Part shown: positions 1 through 11,382 of the stretch, piece after piece
Layout: every line of letters starts with the position of its first letter
Numbering within the stretch: the stretch's first letter is position 1
Assembly: GCF_002980495.1 (NCBI RefSeq)
Contig: NZ_PVBR01000008.1
Span: 1 to 64,000, forward strand
Reading direction: 5' to 3'
DNA: 64,000 bases
DNA from: Phyllobacterium phragmitis
GTDB lineage: Bacteria > Pseudomonadota > Alphaproteobacteria > Rhizobiales > Rhizobiaceae
Made by a program: the position numbers and the translations under genes
Notes under the pieces: model-generated
The model's input: the letters and a program-made list of their open reading frames with translations, nothing else
Database searches by the model: none
Told to the model about the DNA's origin: nothing

Positions 1-66
1 GCGGCTCGATCCGGGACCATTGTTCATCGGAAAACCAAAAGAAAGCAGTCATCTCATCGCTCCATA

Positions 67-294
67 TTGGAGCAAGTGAATCATCGTCAGACTGATTTGA
101 AAAGACCGTTATTGGGTCCGGACCCTAAAGTGGTAGGCGAGCACAGGATCGTGGTGTTACCAGTTGGGACAGTTGTTTCTGTAGTTCTGGTATTCGGAGA
201 TCCTAACGATCCAGAAGCCTATGAAATAGAGGCGTTCCTTGAAAGTAGAGGTGAATACGCGCTCGCTACGGTTGAGGCTGACGACATAAAATGA
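67..294 (+). CDS. Small hypothetical protein, 75 aa
   Basis: I do not recognise this short acidic protein. A hydrophobic, valine-rich stretch (about residues 28-44) is followed by an acidic C-terminal half. It has no signal peptide or known motif that I can see. Its stop codon overlaps the ATG of the next reading frame (ATGA at 291-294), the spacing of a translationally coupled pair. The next gene is damaged, so this may be a leftover of a small two-gene locus. Whether it is expressed cannot be judged from sequence. Confidence 0.4.
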   Translation: MEQVNHRQTDLKRPLLGPDPKVVGEHRIVVLPVGTVVSVVLVFGDPNDPEAYEIEAFLESRGEYALATVEADDIK

Positions 295-810
295 CTTTAC
301 AGTCTACGAGACTTATCGATGCAGTTCGTCTTTGGGCGGGAGCGATTGTCGGAGGAATAACAGGCATAATTGCGGCGAGCAGCGCGGCGATGCCGGTTTC
401 GATCTATGGGAATGGATTGTCCCCACGGCTCATGCCGCGGACTGTACGCTTACGACGCTCTCTCCGGCAAGCCGATTACCATCCATGACCGCGAAGGCTG
501 CTTCGACGCACTAACCCTGGCTCTCTATAGCCAGACAGTCGGTGCCTCGGGCAACCTCGACAGTTTCAGCCGTGGCATTGCGAAAGGCGTCGCCTCGCAA
601 GGCGAAGAGTTCGCAGCGCTGATCTCCGATCCGACCGGCATGGCCAAGGTCGTTTCCGGCGTGGCGATGGAGATTGCCTATGATCTTGTAGCGGCTGCGG
701 CGAAATATGGCCTTGCCACCGCCGACAGTCTTTCGGAGCAATCGCTTCTCTATCTGCAAGCGATAATGAGTTGCAACATGAAAGGTGCAAATTTGCCCGG
801 TTATGTTTGA
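291..810 (+). pseudogene. Hypothetical gene, probably broken by frameshifts
   Basis: A protein-like sequence appears to be split over three frames. A membrane-like start (ATG at 291; AIVGGITGIIAASSAAM) gives way to another frame (DLWEWIVPTAHA, near 400-440), then to a third that carries the plausible body (GKPITIHDREGCFDALTLAL to LSEQSLLYLQAIM) and ends at 810. The third frame alone has no convincing start, because its first ATG at 370 gives an arginine- and cysteine-rich leader. Function is unknown. Two sequencing errors would give the same picture. It overlaps the upstream 75-aa gene by ATGA. Confidence 0.4.
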
Positions 811-842
811 TTTAAGGCGTTGATTTTGTTTCCAAAAGTGAT

Positions 843-916
843 TGGCTGGGGAACCTGGATTCGAACCAGGACTAACGGAGTCAGAGTCCGTGGGTCTACC
901 GTTAACCTATTCCCCA
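843..916 (-). tRNA. tRNA-Gln (anticodon CTG)
   Basis: The minus strand folds as a standard tRNA. A 7-bp acceptor stem (TGGGGAA with TTCCCCA) is followed by discriminator G and an encoded CCA. The anticodon stem ACGGA/TCCGT encloses loop CTCTGAC, giving anticodon CTG (Gln, codon CAG). The T arm contains GGTTCGAATCC. All arms can be drawn without mismatches in the stems I checked. Confidence 0.93.
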
Positions 917-1210
917 AAACGCCGTCGTTTCAACGCTTTGCATCCACGGGATAAAAGCACATGATGCTTTTCCTGGCGCGGTTTGACGAACCACGTTCCC
1001 GTTGAGTGCCGCCTTCTAGCATATTTGCCGTTTCAATCAAGCCCCTGAAACATCTAAGGAGAAGAATATTGATCGGCCGATTTCGGGAGCCGTTGGCCGG
1101 AAAAACACCCAATAGCGCGAAATATCGAAACGTGCCGCAATGCCGGAATGATCCAGAATGATATTGACAGGAATCCAGTCGCTATTGTACGCGATTGTCT
1201 TGTAATCAAT
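917..1210. other. Intergenic stretch without a gene
   Basis: I see no supported coding sequence between the tRNA and the riboswitch. The short minus-strand open frame at 930-1112 has no family resemblance and is rejected. Confidence 0.5.
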
Positions 1211-1280
1211 GCGGTAATGGATTCTGCCGGACCGGAAATGGTCGAACCGCTTCCCTGATGAAGCTGATGATTCCTACTCG
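1211..1280 (+). promoter_or_regulatory. Fluoride (crcB) riboswitch
   Basis: The sequence contains the two hallmark blocks of the crcB RNA: a 5' block GGTAATGGATTCTGCC at about 1213-1228 and the 3' block CTGATGATTCCTAC at 1264-1277. Between them lies a short hairpin (ACCGGAAATGGT). It sits about 150 nt upstream of two crcB genes, its expected targets. In this family fluoride binding turns on exporter expression. The gap to crcB leaves room for an expression platform, which I could not fold by eye. Confidence 0.82.
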
Positions 1281-1428
1281 TTTGCCGTCGAGCGAAAGCG
1301 TAGGGTCATGTCCAAGCCGGATTTCTTTTGGTTGCAAATCTCTCCGTTGAAAATGTCCGCCGCTCCGCAGATGAGTTCGCGGGACCGAGATTTGGATGCT
1401 TCCACAGGATATCCCCCAAGGTGCCGCC

Positions 1429-1830
1429 ATGTCTCTTGAAGCATGTGCCCTTGTGTTGTCAGGCGGATTTATCGGCGGGATCGCGCGCTTCTTTCTATCC
1501 GGCCTCATCGGCAGAAGGGTGGGTGAGACCTTCCCTTGGGGAACCTTCGTCGTCAATGTGACAGGGGCCTTGCTGATCGGTGCCGTCGCCGGACTGGCGC
1601 AATCGTCCGATGGCTTCTTTTCCGGCGCGTTGTTTCGCGATTTTCTGATGGTCGGCCTGCTCGGCGGCTATACGACCGTCTCGTCCTTTGCCCTGCAGAG
1701 CCTCAATCTGGCCCTGGGCGGACAGCAAAGGCAGGCGCTGTTCAATATTGCCGCCTCCGCCGTTCTCGGTGTCATTGCGGTTGGCGTCGGCTTCGCGGTG
1801 GTCGCATGGATGCTGGAGCCGGGACGGTGA
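1429..1830 (+). CDS. crcB: Fluoride channel subunit CrcB/Fluc (first copy)
   Basis: A small membrane protein (133 aa from the ATG at 1429) with four hydrophobic segments. It carries the CrcB/Fluc signature: [14 protein letters not shown] near the N terminus, [14 protein letters not shown] in TM2 and [13 protein letters not shown] in TM3. Fluc proteins are dual-topology dimeric channels that export toxic fluoride. An upstream ATG at 1396 adds eleven poorly conserved residues, so 1429 is preferred. The gene overlaps the second crcB (GTGA, 1827-1830). Two diverged copies side by side suggest a heterodimeric channel. A fluoride riboswitch precedes it. Confidence 0.9.
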   Translation: MSLEACALVLSGGFIGGIARFFLSGLIGRRVGETFPWGTFVVNVTGALLIGAVAGLAQSSDGFFSGALFRDFLMVGLLGGYTTVSSFALQSLNLALGGQQRQALFNIAASAVLGVIAVGVGFAVVAWMLEPGR

Positions 1831-2243
1831 GGGGACGCCTGCGCAAATTGGAAACATGGAGACTGTATCTGGCGGTCGGATGTGGCGCGGCCATCGGCGC
1901 GCTGTTACGGTTCCTGTCAGGTTTTTTCATCATCGCCGGGCTCGACCAGAGCGCGCTGTGGGCAACGGCCTTCGTGAATATCGTCGGATCGTTTATCATC
2001 ATGTTCTTTGCCGCGATCACCGGCCCCGACGGCCGTTGGATGGTCGGACCGGTGGGACGGCAATTCGTCATGGGCGGCATCTGCGGCGGCTTCACCACAT
2101 TTTCCGCCATGAGCCTCGATGCCTTCATGCTGATGCTTCGGGGTGACCTGCTTCAGGCTGCTCTCTATCTCGCGGGCGTCATCTTCTTTTCGCTCGCTGC
2201 CGCCTGGGTCGGATACGCATTTGCCATACAGATCAACAGATAA
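1827..2243 (+). CDS. crcB: Fluoride channel subunit CrcB/Fluc (second copy)
   Basis: A 138-aa four-TM protein starting at a GTG (1827) that overlaps the stop of the first crcB, so translation is probably coupled. Conserved family motifs are visible: [29 protein letters not shown] (the conserved Asn in TM2) and [14 protein letters not shown] with the Phe/Thr/Ser row of TM3. Sequence divergence from the upstream copy fits a heterodimer rather than a recent duplication. A DUF190 gene follows 14 nt downstream, completing a compact fluoride-responsive operon. Confidence 0.9.
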   Translation: MRGRLRKLETWRLYLAVGCGAAIGALLRFLSGFFIIAGLDQSALWATAFVNIVGSFIIMFFAAITGPDGRWMVGPVGRQFVMGGICGGFTTFSAMSLDAFMLMLRGDLLQAALYLAGVIFFSLAAAWVGYAFAIQINR

Positions 2244-2257
2244 TCGGGAGGACGGAC

Positions 2258-2605
2258 ATGCAACTTCCTAAGGAATCCACGCTACTGCGGATATTTTTCG
2301 GAGAAAGCGACGAAACCTCCGACGGCATGGCGCTTTATGAGGCGATCGTCACGAAAGCCCGGGAGATGCAGATGGCCGGGGCGACCGTCCTGCGCGGTCC
2401 GATGGGATTTGGACACTCGAGCGTTTTGCATACGGCCAAGATATTGCGCCTTTCGCAGGACCTTCCGATCGTGGTGGAGATCGTCGATGCTCCCGAGAAG
2501 ATCGAAAAATTGATCCCTGAGATCATGAAGATGACGAATAGCTGCCTGATCACGACCGAGAAGGTGCGGGTTATCCGCTACGGGAACGGGGATGATAGCG
2601 GTTGA
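2258..2605 (+). CDS. DUF190 family protein of the fluoride operon
   Basis: A 115-aa soluble protein with the DUF190 pattern: LLRIFFGESD at the start, LYEAIVTKAREMQMAGATVLRG, then GFGHSSVLHT and LPIVVEIVDAPEKIEKLIP. The fold is PII-like, and the family is recurrently found next to crcB. An AGGA-type ribosome binding site lies at 2247-2251 just after the second crcB. Its exact role is not established; modulation of the fluoride channel is a plausible inference from the operon. Confidence 0.85.
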   Translation: MQLPKESTLLRIFFGESDETSDGMALYEAIVTKAREMQMAGATVLRGPMGFGHSSVLHTAKILRLSQDLPIVVEIVDAPEKIEKLIPEIMKMTNSCLITTEKVRVIRYGNGDDSG

Positions 2606-2742
2606 TGGAACCGCGAAACCGTTCCTCATTGCCATTCCCGCAATTCCTCCTCACGGATTGTTCTCTCCTTCCGCTGCGGCCGATCCTGCCGAAGCCCTTG
2701 GTTATTTGACAAAGCGCTGTTACATTGAAGGCAACGTGAAGA

Positions 2743-4314
2743 GTGACAGCGCCTGCTTGCGTCCTTCAGAGGTTCGCGCGGCGCGTTGAGGACAAGACTT
2801 TGAAAAACCCGGAAGAGGACGCAGGAACTGCGTCGCATGACGGGGCGTCCGGCGGAAATTGGGCTCATAATGACGCCCGCAATTCCACCGAAAACGGCAG
2901 GCGGGAGAACCGCCAGCCCAAAACCGCATCAGCGGAGCCGCAACAGGCTTCCGATTCGGGACGCCTCGATACCAATCAGAAGAAACGTGCGCGCCGCCGC
3001 AGGCGCGGCAAGGCGAAGCTGCGCGACAAGGCTTCGCAGGGGGGAGCTTTGCAGGCGGAGGCGATCGCCATCGTGCTGCCGCATGCCGATGCGCAGCCCG
3101 CAGCCCCTGCAACGCCCTCCAATACCAAGCCGGCATCGAAACTGTCCAATCGCCGCCGCCGTTCAAAGCGCAACAAGCAGGCCCGGTCGCAGACCGCATC
3201 CAGCCCAGCCGCCGAGAAGCAGGCGGTACAGGGCGCAACGCCGAGACCGCAGCAGGAGCAGCCGCGCCCACGGCCGTTTTCCGCGCGCACCGATGCGCCG
3301 CCGCTTTATGCCGCGCTTGATCTGGGCACCAACAATTGCCGGCTTCTCGTCGCCTCGCCGACGCGGCCCGGCCAGTTCCGCGTCGTCGATGCCTTTTCAC
3401 GCATCGTCAGGCTTGGCGAGGGGCTGGGGGCGACGGGCAGGCTGGGCGACAACGCCATGAACCGCGCCGTCGAGGCGCTGAAGATCTGCCGTGACAAGCT
3501 TGCCTCCAAGACGGTCCGCAGGTCGCGGCTGATCGCCACGGAGGCCTGCCGCTCGGCCGATAATGGTGCGGAATTTCTGGCGCGGGTGCGCGATGAGACA
3601 GGGCTCGATCTCGAAATCGTCGACCGCCAGACCGAAGCACGCCTTGCCGTCTCCGGCTGTGGCACGCTGGTCGATCATGGCACGGATGCCATCGTGCTGT
3701 TCGATATCGGCGGCGGCTCGTCCGAGATTGCGCTGATCGATGTCTCGCGACGCCGCTCGCCGCGCCTTGCGGAACATATTATCGCCTGGACGTCGCTGCC
3801 CGTCGGCGTGGTCACGCTTGCCGAGCGCTTCGGCGGACGCGAGGTGACACGCGAAAGCTTCGCCACAATGGTCGGCCATGTCTCGGAATTGATCGAATCC
3901 TTCACCGATCGGCACAAGCTTGGCGAACTCACCAAAAGCCCGCGTTTCCACCTCATTGGCACGTCGGGCACGGTGACGACCCTTGCCGGTATTCATCTGG
4001 GGCTGGAGCGTTATGACCGCAAGCGCATCGACGGCATGTGGATGGACAAGGACGACGTGACCAGCATGACCAGCCGACTCCTGTCCTGGGATTTCGACGC
4101 CCGCGTCGCCAATCCCTGCATCGGCGCCGACAGGGCCGATCTGGTGCTGGCGGGCTGCGCCATCCTCGATGCCATCCGCAATGTCTGGCCGAGCCAGAAG
4201 CTGCGCGTTGCAGACCGGGGCCTGCGCGAGGGCATTCTCACAGAACTCATGTCGCGGGACGGCGCCTGGCGCGACCGTCGCCATCCGCGCGCAAACGGCA
4301 GGCGCATATCATGA
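2743..4314 (+). CDS. Ppx/GppA family phosphatase with a basic N-terminal extension
   Basis: Exopolyphosphatase/pppGpp phosphatase of the ASKHA superfamily, acting in the cytoplasm on polyphosphate or pppGpp. The catalytic domain starts near residue 188 with [17 protein letters not shown] (phosphate-1 loop). [14 protein letters not shown] (about residue 320) and [13 protein letters not shown] (about 405) follow. The first about 185 residues are low complexity, rich in Arg, Lys and Ala ([13 protein letters not shown]), probably disordered and possibly nucleic-acid binding. Start choice is uncertain: a GTG at 2743 and a TTG at 2800 both fit. The stop overlaps the ATG of rlmE (ATGA), so the two are probably one transcript. 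Confidence 0.88.
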   Translation: MTAPACVLQRFARRVEDKTLKNPEEDAGTASHDGASGGNWAHNDARNSTENGRRENRQPKTASAEPQQASDSGRLDTNQKKRARRRRRGKAKLRDKASQGGALQAEAIAIVLPHADAQPAAPATPSNTKPASKLSNRRRRSKRNKQARSQTASSPAAEKQAVQGATPRPQQEQPRPRPFSARTDAPPLYAALDLGTNNCRLLVASPTRPGQFRVVDAFSRIVRLGEGLGATGRLGDNAMNRAVEALKICRDKLASKTVRRSRLIATEACRSADNGAEFLARVRDETGLDLEIVDRQTEARLAVSGCGTLVDHGTDAIVLFDIGGGSSEIALIDVSRRRSPRLAEHIIAWTSLPVGVVTLAERFGGREVTRESFATMVGHVSELIESFTDRHKLGELTKSPRFHLIGTSGTVTTLAGIHLGLERYDRKRIDGMWMDKDDVTSMTSRLLSWDFDARVANPCIGADRADLVLAGCAILDAIRNVWPSQKLRVADRGLREGILTELMSRDGAWRDRRHPRANGRRIS

Positions 4315-5015
4315 AAAAACCAACGACAACCGGCGGCAGGGGCGGCGTGGGCACGCGCGGCCTGCACACGCGCGTCAAGAAGAAGGCAGGTACGATCAAG
4401 GAATCGTCGCGCCGCTGGCTGGAGCGCCATCTGAACGACCCCTACGTGCAGAAATCCAAGCAGGAAGGCTACCGCTCGCGCGCCGCCTTCAAGCTGATCG
4501 AGATCGACGACCGCTACAAGATATTGAAGAAGGGACAGAGGATCATCGATCTCGGCGCCGCGCCCGGAGGCTGGAGCCAGATCGCGGCCGGGATCGTCGG
4601 CTCGACCAATGATGATCCCCATGTCGTCGGCATCGATTATCTCGATGTCGAACCGCTGCCCGGCGTGATCCTGCTCAAGATGGATTTTCTCGATGAGCAA
4701 GCGCCGGACAAGCTGATCGAGGCTCTCGGCGGCAGGCCCGATATCGTGCTTTCGGACATGGCCGCGCCGACCACCGGGCACCGCCGCACCGATCATCTGC
4801 GCACCGCTCATCTCTGCGAGGTCGCCGCCGATTTCGCCGTTTCCGTCCTGAAGCCCGGCGGCCATTTCCTGACCAAGACTTTCCAGGGCGGCACGGAAAA
4901 CGAACTGCTGACGCTTCTCAAGCAGAATTTCAAATCCATCCACCATGTGAAGCCACCGGCATCGCGTGCGGAATCGGTCGAGCTCTATCTGCTGGCGCGG
5001 GATTTCAAGGGCTAA
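4311..5015 (+). CDS. rlmE: 23S rRNA 2'-O-methyltransferase RlmE (FtsJ/RrmJ)
   Basis: Methylates the ribose of the A-loop uridine of 23S rRNA (U2552 in E. coli numbering) using SAM. At 234 aa it has the usual size. After a basic N-terminal tail come the RSRAAFKL block with the catalytic Lys (about residue 61) and the SAM-binding [11 protein letters not shown] (residues 80-90). [11 protein letters not shown] follows with the catalytic Asp, then KTFQGG with Lys and SVELYLLA with Glu, completing the K-D-K-E tetrad. The ATG overlaps the stop of the phosphatase gene. The next gene is convergent, 9 bp away. Confidence 0.95.
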   Translation: MKKPTTTGGRGGVGTRGLHTRVKKKAGTIKESSRRWLERHLNDPYVQKSKQEGYRSRAAFKLIEIDDRYKILKKGQRIIDLGAAPGGWSQIAAGIVGSTNDDPHVVGIDYLDVEPLPGVILLKMDFLDEQAPDKLIEALGGRPDIVLSDMAAPTTGHRRTDHLRTAHLCEVAADFAVSVLKPGGHFLTKTFQGGTENELLTLLKQNFKSIHHVKPPASRAESVELYLLARDFKG

Positions 5016-5024
5016 CTCTTCACC

Positions 5025-6482
5025 TTATTTCACCGCGATCGATGGCGCATCGCTTGGTGCCGGTTCTTTTTCGATCCGCTTTTGCGACAATTCCCGGCCT
5101 GCATCCGGTGCAAGCCGGGCAAAGATGAAGAATGCCAGCGCCGACACCGCCGCCACGATGAAGAAGCCTGTATGGAAATCGGCGAGCCGCAACGCTCCGC
5201 CATGGATCGCCGTGCTGACTTCGAGGATGCCGCCTGCGAGCGCCACGCCGAGCGCGATGGAGACCTGCTGCGCCACGGCGACGATCGGCGTGGCCTGACT
5301 GGTCTGGGCATCAGGGATTTCGGCATAGGCCAGCGCATTGACGCCGGTAAAGAAAAGCGAACGCAGGAAACCGCTGATCAAAAGCAGCGAAAGAATGAGT
5401 GCATAGGGCGTTGCCAGCGTGAACGAGCCGTTGATGGCGATGAACCCAGCAGAGATCAGCGAGCCGAACATCAGCGTGCGCCGGAAGCCGAAGCGGGTGA
5501 AAATCCGGTTGGCGCCGAACTTCATGCCTATGGCGCCGATCGCGGAGACGAAGGTCATCATCCCGGACTGGAAAGGGTTGAGGCCGAAGCCGATCTGGAA
5601 CATCAGCGGCAGCAGGAACGGAATGGCGCCGATCCCCAGCCGGAATATGCTGCCGCCGATGACGGCGGCCCGGAACACCTGATTTTGGAACAATGCCAAA
5701 TCGAGAAGCGGATTGGACGTCCGACGCGCGTGGCGCATGTAAAAAATGCCTGAAACGATGCCCATGCCGACCAACGCAAATCCGATGATCGGCGGCAGAT
5801 AGGGCAGGCTTACCACCGAGAGCCCGAAGACGACGGCCGACATGCCGACGCCGGAAAGGATGAAACCCGGCCAGTCGAGCGGGCGCAGCGAGCGTTCGCC
5901 ATTATCCGGCAGATAGCGTGTGGCGAACCAGATGCCGATGAGGCCGATCGGCACGTTGATGAGAAAGATCCAGTGCCAGCTGAAATAGGTCGTGATGAAG
6001 CCGCCAACGGGCGGCCCGACCAGCGGGCCGACAAGTGCTGGAATGGACAGCCACGCCATGGCCGAAACGAGCTCGTGACGCGGCGTCGAGCGCACCAGGA
6101 CCAAGCGCCCGACCGGCGTCATCATCGCCCCGCCCATGCCCTGCAGGAAGCGCGATATCACGAAGGCGAACAGCGAATTCGACGCCGCGCAGGCCACCGA
6201 GCCGATGATGAAAATGGCGATGGCCGTGCGGAAGACGTTCTTCGCGCCGAAGCGGTCCGCCATCCAGCCGCTCACCGGAATGAACACCGCAAGTGAGACG
6301 AGGTAGGCGGTCAGCGCCAGTTTCAGCGCGATGGGGCTTGTGCCGATATCGGCCGCGATCGCCGGGAGCGAAGTGGAGATGACGCTCGAATCCATCTGCT
6401 CCATGAAGAGCGCGACGGCCAGGACGAGGGGGATGATGCGGTTCAAGGCTGAAATCCATTCCCTGAAAGACGGAAGTATCAA
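5025..6482 (-). CDS. DHA2-type MFS drug/proton antiporter
   Basis: A 485-aa inner-membrane transporter with about 14 hydrophobic segments. The N-terminal repeat shows the DHA2 pattern: ALFMEQMDSSVISTSLPAIA in TM1, GWMADRFGAKNVF in loop 2-3, SRFLQGMGGAMMTPVGR in TM4 and the motif-C-like LVGPLVGPPVGGFI in TM5. The FLINVPIG block is also typical of EmrB-like exporters. Such proteins expel drugs or metabolites in exchange for protons. It stands alone, convergent with rlmE. Substrate is unknown. Confidence 0.85.
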   Translation of the reverse strand: MILPSFREWISALNRIIPLVLAVALFMEQMDSSVISTSLPAIAADIGTSPIALKLALTAYLVSLAVFIPVSGWMADRFGAKNVFRTAIAIFIIGSVACAASNSLFAFVISRFLQGMGGAMMTPVGRLVLVRSTPRHELVSAMAWLSIPALVGPLVGPPVGGFITTYFSWHWIFLINVPIGLIGIWFATRYLPDNGERSLRPLDWPGFILSGVGMSAVVFGLSVVSLPYLPPIIGFALVGMGIVSGIFYMRHARRTSNPLLDLALFQNQVFRAAVIGGSIFRLGIGAIPFLLPLMFQIGFGLNPFQSGMMTFVSAIGAIGMKFGANRIFTRFGFRRTLMFGSLISAGFIAINGSFTLATPYALILSLLLISGFLRSLFFTGVNALAYAEIPDAQTSQATPIVAVAQQVSIALGVALAGGILEVSTAIHGGALRLADFHTGFFIVAAVSALAFFIFARLAPDAGRELSQKRIEKEPAPSDAPSIAVK

Positions 6483-6637
6483 AAGTATTGCAGATCACGC
6501 CGCGCGCTTATTGCGGCAACTCCGGCAAAGATCATCTCACAATCAGGTGATTTCCTTCTTAACGTATCTGCTTTCTATTGCCATCCTGCATCCGTCGTTC
6601 ATGATTAAGGAATACTTCAAAAGAGGAGGAGCATATC

Positions 6638-7621
6638 ATGCCGCCCGTCACGATCTCCCGTCGCACCCTGTTTCAGGCATCCGCCGTCCTCGCCGGCGGC
6701 CTGGCTTCGCCGCAGATCATGATCCGCGCCGCCGAAGCCGCCGCGCCCTTTTCGGATGCCAGGCCGCCACGCTTCAACCGCTTCAAGCTGGGCGATTTCG
6801 AAGTGACGACCATTCTCGATGGTCTTCGCGCCGGGGATGGGCCTTACCCGACTTTCGGCATGGACCAGACGCAGGAGGCCATGGCGGAACTGATGCGGCA
6901 GAATTTTCTGCCCGAGACCAAGTTCGTCAACGGCTTCACGCCGACCCTGGTCAACACCGGCTCGGAGCTCATCTTGTTCGACACGGGCTTCGGCGAAGGC
7001 GGGCGTGCGAATGGTCAGGGCCAGCTTGCCGCCACCATGCAGGCCGCGGGCTATTCGCCCGATCAGGTCGGCATCGTGATCTTGACCCATATGCATGGCG
7101 ACCACATCGGCGGATTGATGGAAGACGATGCGCCGGCTTTCCCGAACGCCCGTTATATCGCAGGCCAGATCGAATATGATTTCTGGACGAGCGGTGACCG
7201 GGCGGGCACGCCTGCGGAAAACAACGCCAAAATGGTCGATGCCAAGGTCAAGCCGCTGGCGGAGAAGACCAGCTTCATCAAGCCGGGCGACGCGGTTGTC
7301 TCCGGGATCACCAGCGAAGCCGCCTTCGGGCACACGCCGGGTCATTTGATCTTCCGTCTGGAATCGGGCGGCAAGCAGTTGCTCCTGACGGCGGATACCG
7401 CGAACCACTACGTCGCCTCATTGCAGCGGCCGGAATGGAACGTCGCGTTCGATGTCGACAAGAAGCAGGGAGGCGAAACCCGCAAGCGGGTGTTCGACAT
7501 GATCGCCGCCGATCGGCTGCCCTTCATCGGCTACCACATGCCGTTTCCCGCTGTCGGCTATGTCGAGAAGCTCGACACGGGCTATCGCTTCGTGCCGGTG
7601 ACCTACCAGATGGAGCTTTAG
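6638..7621 (+). CDS. Tat-exported metallo-beta-lactamase-fold hydrolase
   Basis: A 327-aa protein beginning with a twin-arginine signal (SRRTLFQASAVLAGGLA, Arg-Arg at residues 8-9), so a periplasmic location is expected. The metal-binding motif HMHGDHIGG starts at about residue 151 (His151, His153, Asp155, His156). A later HTPGHLIF block and the TADTA block supply further ligands. The overall pattern resembles MBL lactonases and hydrolases of the AidC/AiiA-like group, but substrate cannot be assigned. A strong AGGAGG-type site lies at 6622-6628. The following 395 bp hold a palindromic repeat. Confidence 0.82.
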   Translation: MPPVTISRRTLFQASAVLAGGLASPQIMIRAAEAAAPFSDARPPRFNRFKLGDFEVTTILDGLRAGDGPYPTFGMDQTQEAMAELMRQNFLPETKFVNGFTPTLVNTGSELILFDTGFGEGGRANGQGQLAATMQAAGYSPDQVGIVILTHMHGDHIGGLMEDDAPAFPNARYIAGQIEYDFWTSGDRAGTPAENNAKMVDAKVKPLAEKTSFIKPGDAVVSGITSEAAFGHTPGHLIFRLESGGKQLLLTADTANHYVASLQRPEWNVAFDVDKKQGGETRKRVFDMIAADRLPFIGYHMPFPAVGYVEKLDTGYRFVPVTYQMEL

Positions 7622-7718
7622 GCGGTTGGCTTTCAGACGGAAACGATGCGTTCAGGCGTTCCTCAATCTTGACGGTGGCAACACCCTATTCCAACCGTAG
7701 CAACAGCGGCATCGGCGA

Positions 7719-7864
7719 GGCATGGATTCCTGTGACGAGCACAGGAATGACGGAGGTGGTGATGATTTCGTTCCTATGACAACCGTTCTACGGACGGAAA
7801 CGTCTGCAATTGACCGCCAACAGCCAAACTGCCGTCATTCCGTGCTTGTCACAGGAATCCTGCC
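7719..7864. repeat. Intergenic paired palindrome A
   Basis: Two arms, 7719-7753 and 7832-7864, are near-perfect reverse complements (CCGTCATTCC...GTCACAGGAATCC). Each contains the sub-palindrome of a repeat unit. It lies between the MBL gene and the convergent ClC gene, in a 395-bp gap with no coding sequence. A similar design, built on a different sequence, recurs at four other core sites. Confidence 0.8.
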
Positions 7865-8016
7865 TCGTCATCACCGCATTTCCAACGGTGCAGAATGATA
7901 AGGCTAGCCGATTCCATCAAAACAGGAACCGCTTTAGATTTGTCGCCATTTTGGTGGGAATCGCGTGGGACACGGTTGGCTAATAAGCTAACGGGCAGGT
8001 TGGAGCAGCGCCGGAG

Positions 8017-9396
8017 TCATTTCCCCGCGGGCGGCGGCTTGACACCACCCGGCTCGCTTTCCGTCCTTTCCCGCGCGCGCCTGAGGCGCAGCGCATCGGC
8101 AATATAGGCGCGCGAAAGGCCGTGATAGAGCGGTTCGTGCGAGATCAGCCGCGCGGTGCCGTAGCCGAGTACCGAGGCGCACATCAGCGGAATGACATTG
8201 TCATGGTTGCCGGTCATCTCGAGGATGATGACGAAAGCGGTCATCGGCGCCTGCACGACGCCTGCGAAATAGCCCGCCATGCCGAGGACGGCGGCGAGGC
8301 TGGCGCTGGCGCCGAAGATGAGGCCCAGCGAACTGCCGAGCCCGGCGCCAACCGCCAGCGACGGCGCAAAAATGCCGCCCGGAATGCCCGAAATCGTCGA
8401 AAGCAGGCCTGCCAGGAATTTCTCCAGGAAGAACAGCGGCGGCAGGGAGGTGCCTTCGACGGCGCTCCGTGCCTGGTCATATCCGGTGCCGAAGGTCTGT
8501 CCGCCCGAAACAATGCCGATCAGCGCTACCGCGAGGCCGCAGCCGGCGGCGAGTAGCAGCGTACCGCGCAACGGCTGGGGCTGGATCAGGCGCTTGATCC
8601 GGCGTGATGCCTTCAACGTGATCGCGCTGAAGATTGCGCCTAACGCCCCGCCGCCAACACCGCAGACGAGGATCAACGCCCAGTCGGCGGAAGCGGAAGC
8701 AGTGACCGCAGTCCTGCCGAAATACGTATAGTTGCCGACAAGCCCGAGCGAGGCGAGGCCGGCCAGGATGACGGCGGAGAGCACGAGGCCGTTGGTGCGG
8801 GCGGCATAGGCCCGGCCCATTTCCTCGATGGCGAAGACGATGCCGGCAAGCGGCGTATTGAACGCCGCCGCAATGCCTGCCGCCGATCCGGCGAGGATCA
8901 GCCCGCGCGCCTGCTCCATGCCGCCGAACCGCGCCGATTGCAGCATGATGGCCGCGCCGACCTGCACGGTCGGTCCCTCGCGCCCGATCGACGCGCCGGA
9001 GAACAAGCCTATGATGGTCAAGACGACCTTGCCGGCGGCCAGCTTGAGCGACAGAAGACCGATCCGGTCCTCGTCATGGGTCAGGTGGCGCGCGGCGATG
9101 GCTTGTGGAATGCCGCTGCCCTGGGAATTGGGGAAGACCGTATAGGCGATCCAGGCACAGAAGGTGAAACCGAGCGGCGTGATCAGGACCGGCAGCCATG
9201 CCTGCCATGTGCCACCGGTGGTCACATCGCGGAAAAGCTTTTGGGCGATATCCGCCAGTTCGGCAAAAACGACGCTGATGACGCCGATGGCGATAGCCCC
9301 CGCCCAGAAGACGAGGCGCGGTTTCCAAAGTCGAGGCGACATCCACATCGCATGAGAACGTCTGAGCACGCGAACGCGCTTATATGCGGGATGCAC
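8017..9396 (-). CDS. ClC family chloride channel/antiporter
   Basis: An integral membrane ClC protein, 459 aa from the upstream start; a Met at residue 17 (9348) is an equally good start. The selectivity-filter motifs are present in order: GSGIPQ (about residues 93-98), GREGP with the gating Glu (about 138-142) and GIFAP in the C-terminal half. The C terminus lacks CBS domains. ClC proteins move chloride, often coupled to protons, for acid or ionic homeostasis. Channel versus antiporter mode is not decided here. It is monocistronic and divergent from guaB. Confidence 0.9.
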   Translation of the reverse strand: MHPAYKRVRVLRRSHAMWMSPRLWKPRLVFWAGAIAIGVISVVFAELADIAQKLFRDVTTGGTWQAWLPVLITPLGFTFCAWIAYTVFPNSQGSGIPQAIAARHLTHDEDRIGLLSLKLAAGKVVLTIIGLFSGASIGREGPTVQVGAAIMLQSARFGGMEQARGLILAGSAAGIAAAFNTPLAGIVFAIEEMGRAYAARTNGLVLSAVILAGLASLGLVGNYTYFGRTAVTASASADWALILVCGVGGGALGAIFSAITLKASRRIKRLIQPQPLRGTLLLAAGCGLAVALIGIVSGGQTFGTGYDQARSAVEGTSLPPLFFLEKFLAGLLSTISGIPGGIFAPSLAVGAGLGSSLGLIFGASASLAAVLGMAGYFAGVVQAPMTAFVIILEMTGNHDNVIPLMCASVLGYGTARLISHEPLYHGLSRAYIADALRLRRARERTESEPGGVKPPPAGK

Positions 9397-9493
9397 GATC
9401 GATTCCCCCTATTCCTGCAACAGGTGTAACATGGATGGATGAATGGAATGAAAACAGCATATCGCGTTTTCGTCTCTTCCCATTTCGACATAA

Positions 9494-11080
<1,587 letters not shown>

Positions 11081-11136
11081 TTAGAGCGTGGTTGCAGGGC
11101 TTTTCGCTATGGAGTGGCGCGACGGTGCCACCTCTT

Positions 11137-11293
11137 CCCTTCTCCCCTTGTGGGAGAAGGTGGGCTCGCGAAGCGAGGTCGGATGAGGGGTAGATGCCGC
11201 GCTCATTGCTCGCCGCACCGCCATCGAGGCGGCTTGCGCGCCACCCCTCATCCGACCGCTTCGCGGCCACCTTCTCCCACAAGGGGAGAAGGA
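11137..11293. repeat. Intergenic paired palindrome B (copy 1)
   Basis: Arms at 11137-11191 and 11243-11293 are inverted copies of a unit containing CTTCTCCCCTTGTGGGAGAA, which is itself a hairpin. The same unit pair is found again at 17457-17631. It follows guaB and precedes the MAPEG gene. Confidence 0.85.
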
Positions 11294-11382
11294 AGTGGAG
11301 CGTAAATTGCGCCATATGCGATTGCCTTGCCACTCGCGGGGTGAGGGGCAATAATAGTTTTGGGGAAAAGGGGGAACAACAC

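Noticed and set aside
930-1112. 60-codon open frame after the tRNA
   Set aside because: Cys/Arg-rich translation without motif, no ribosome binding site of note.
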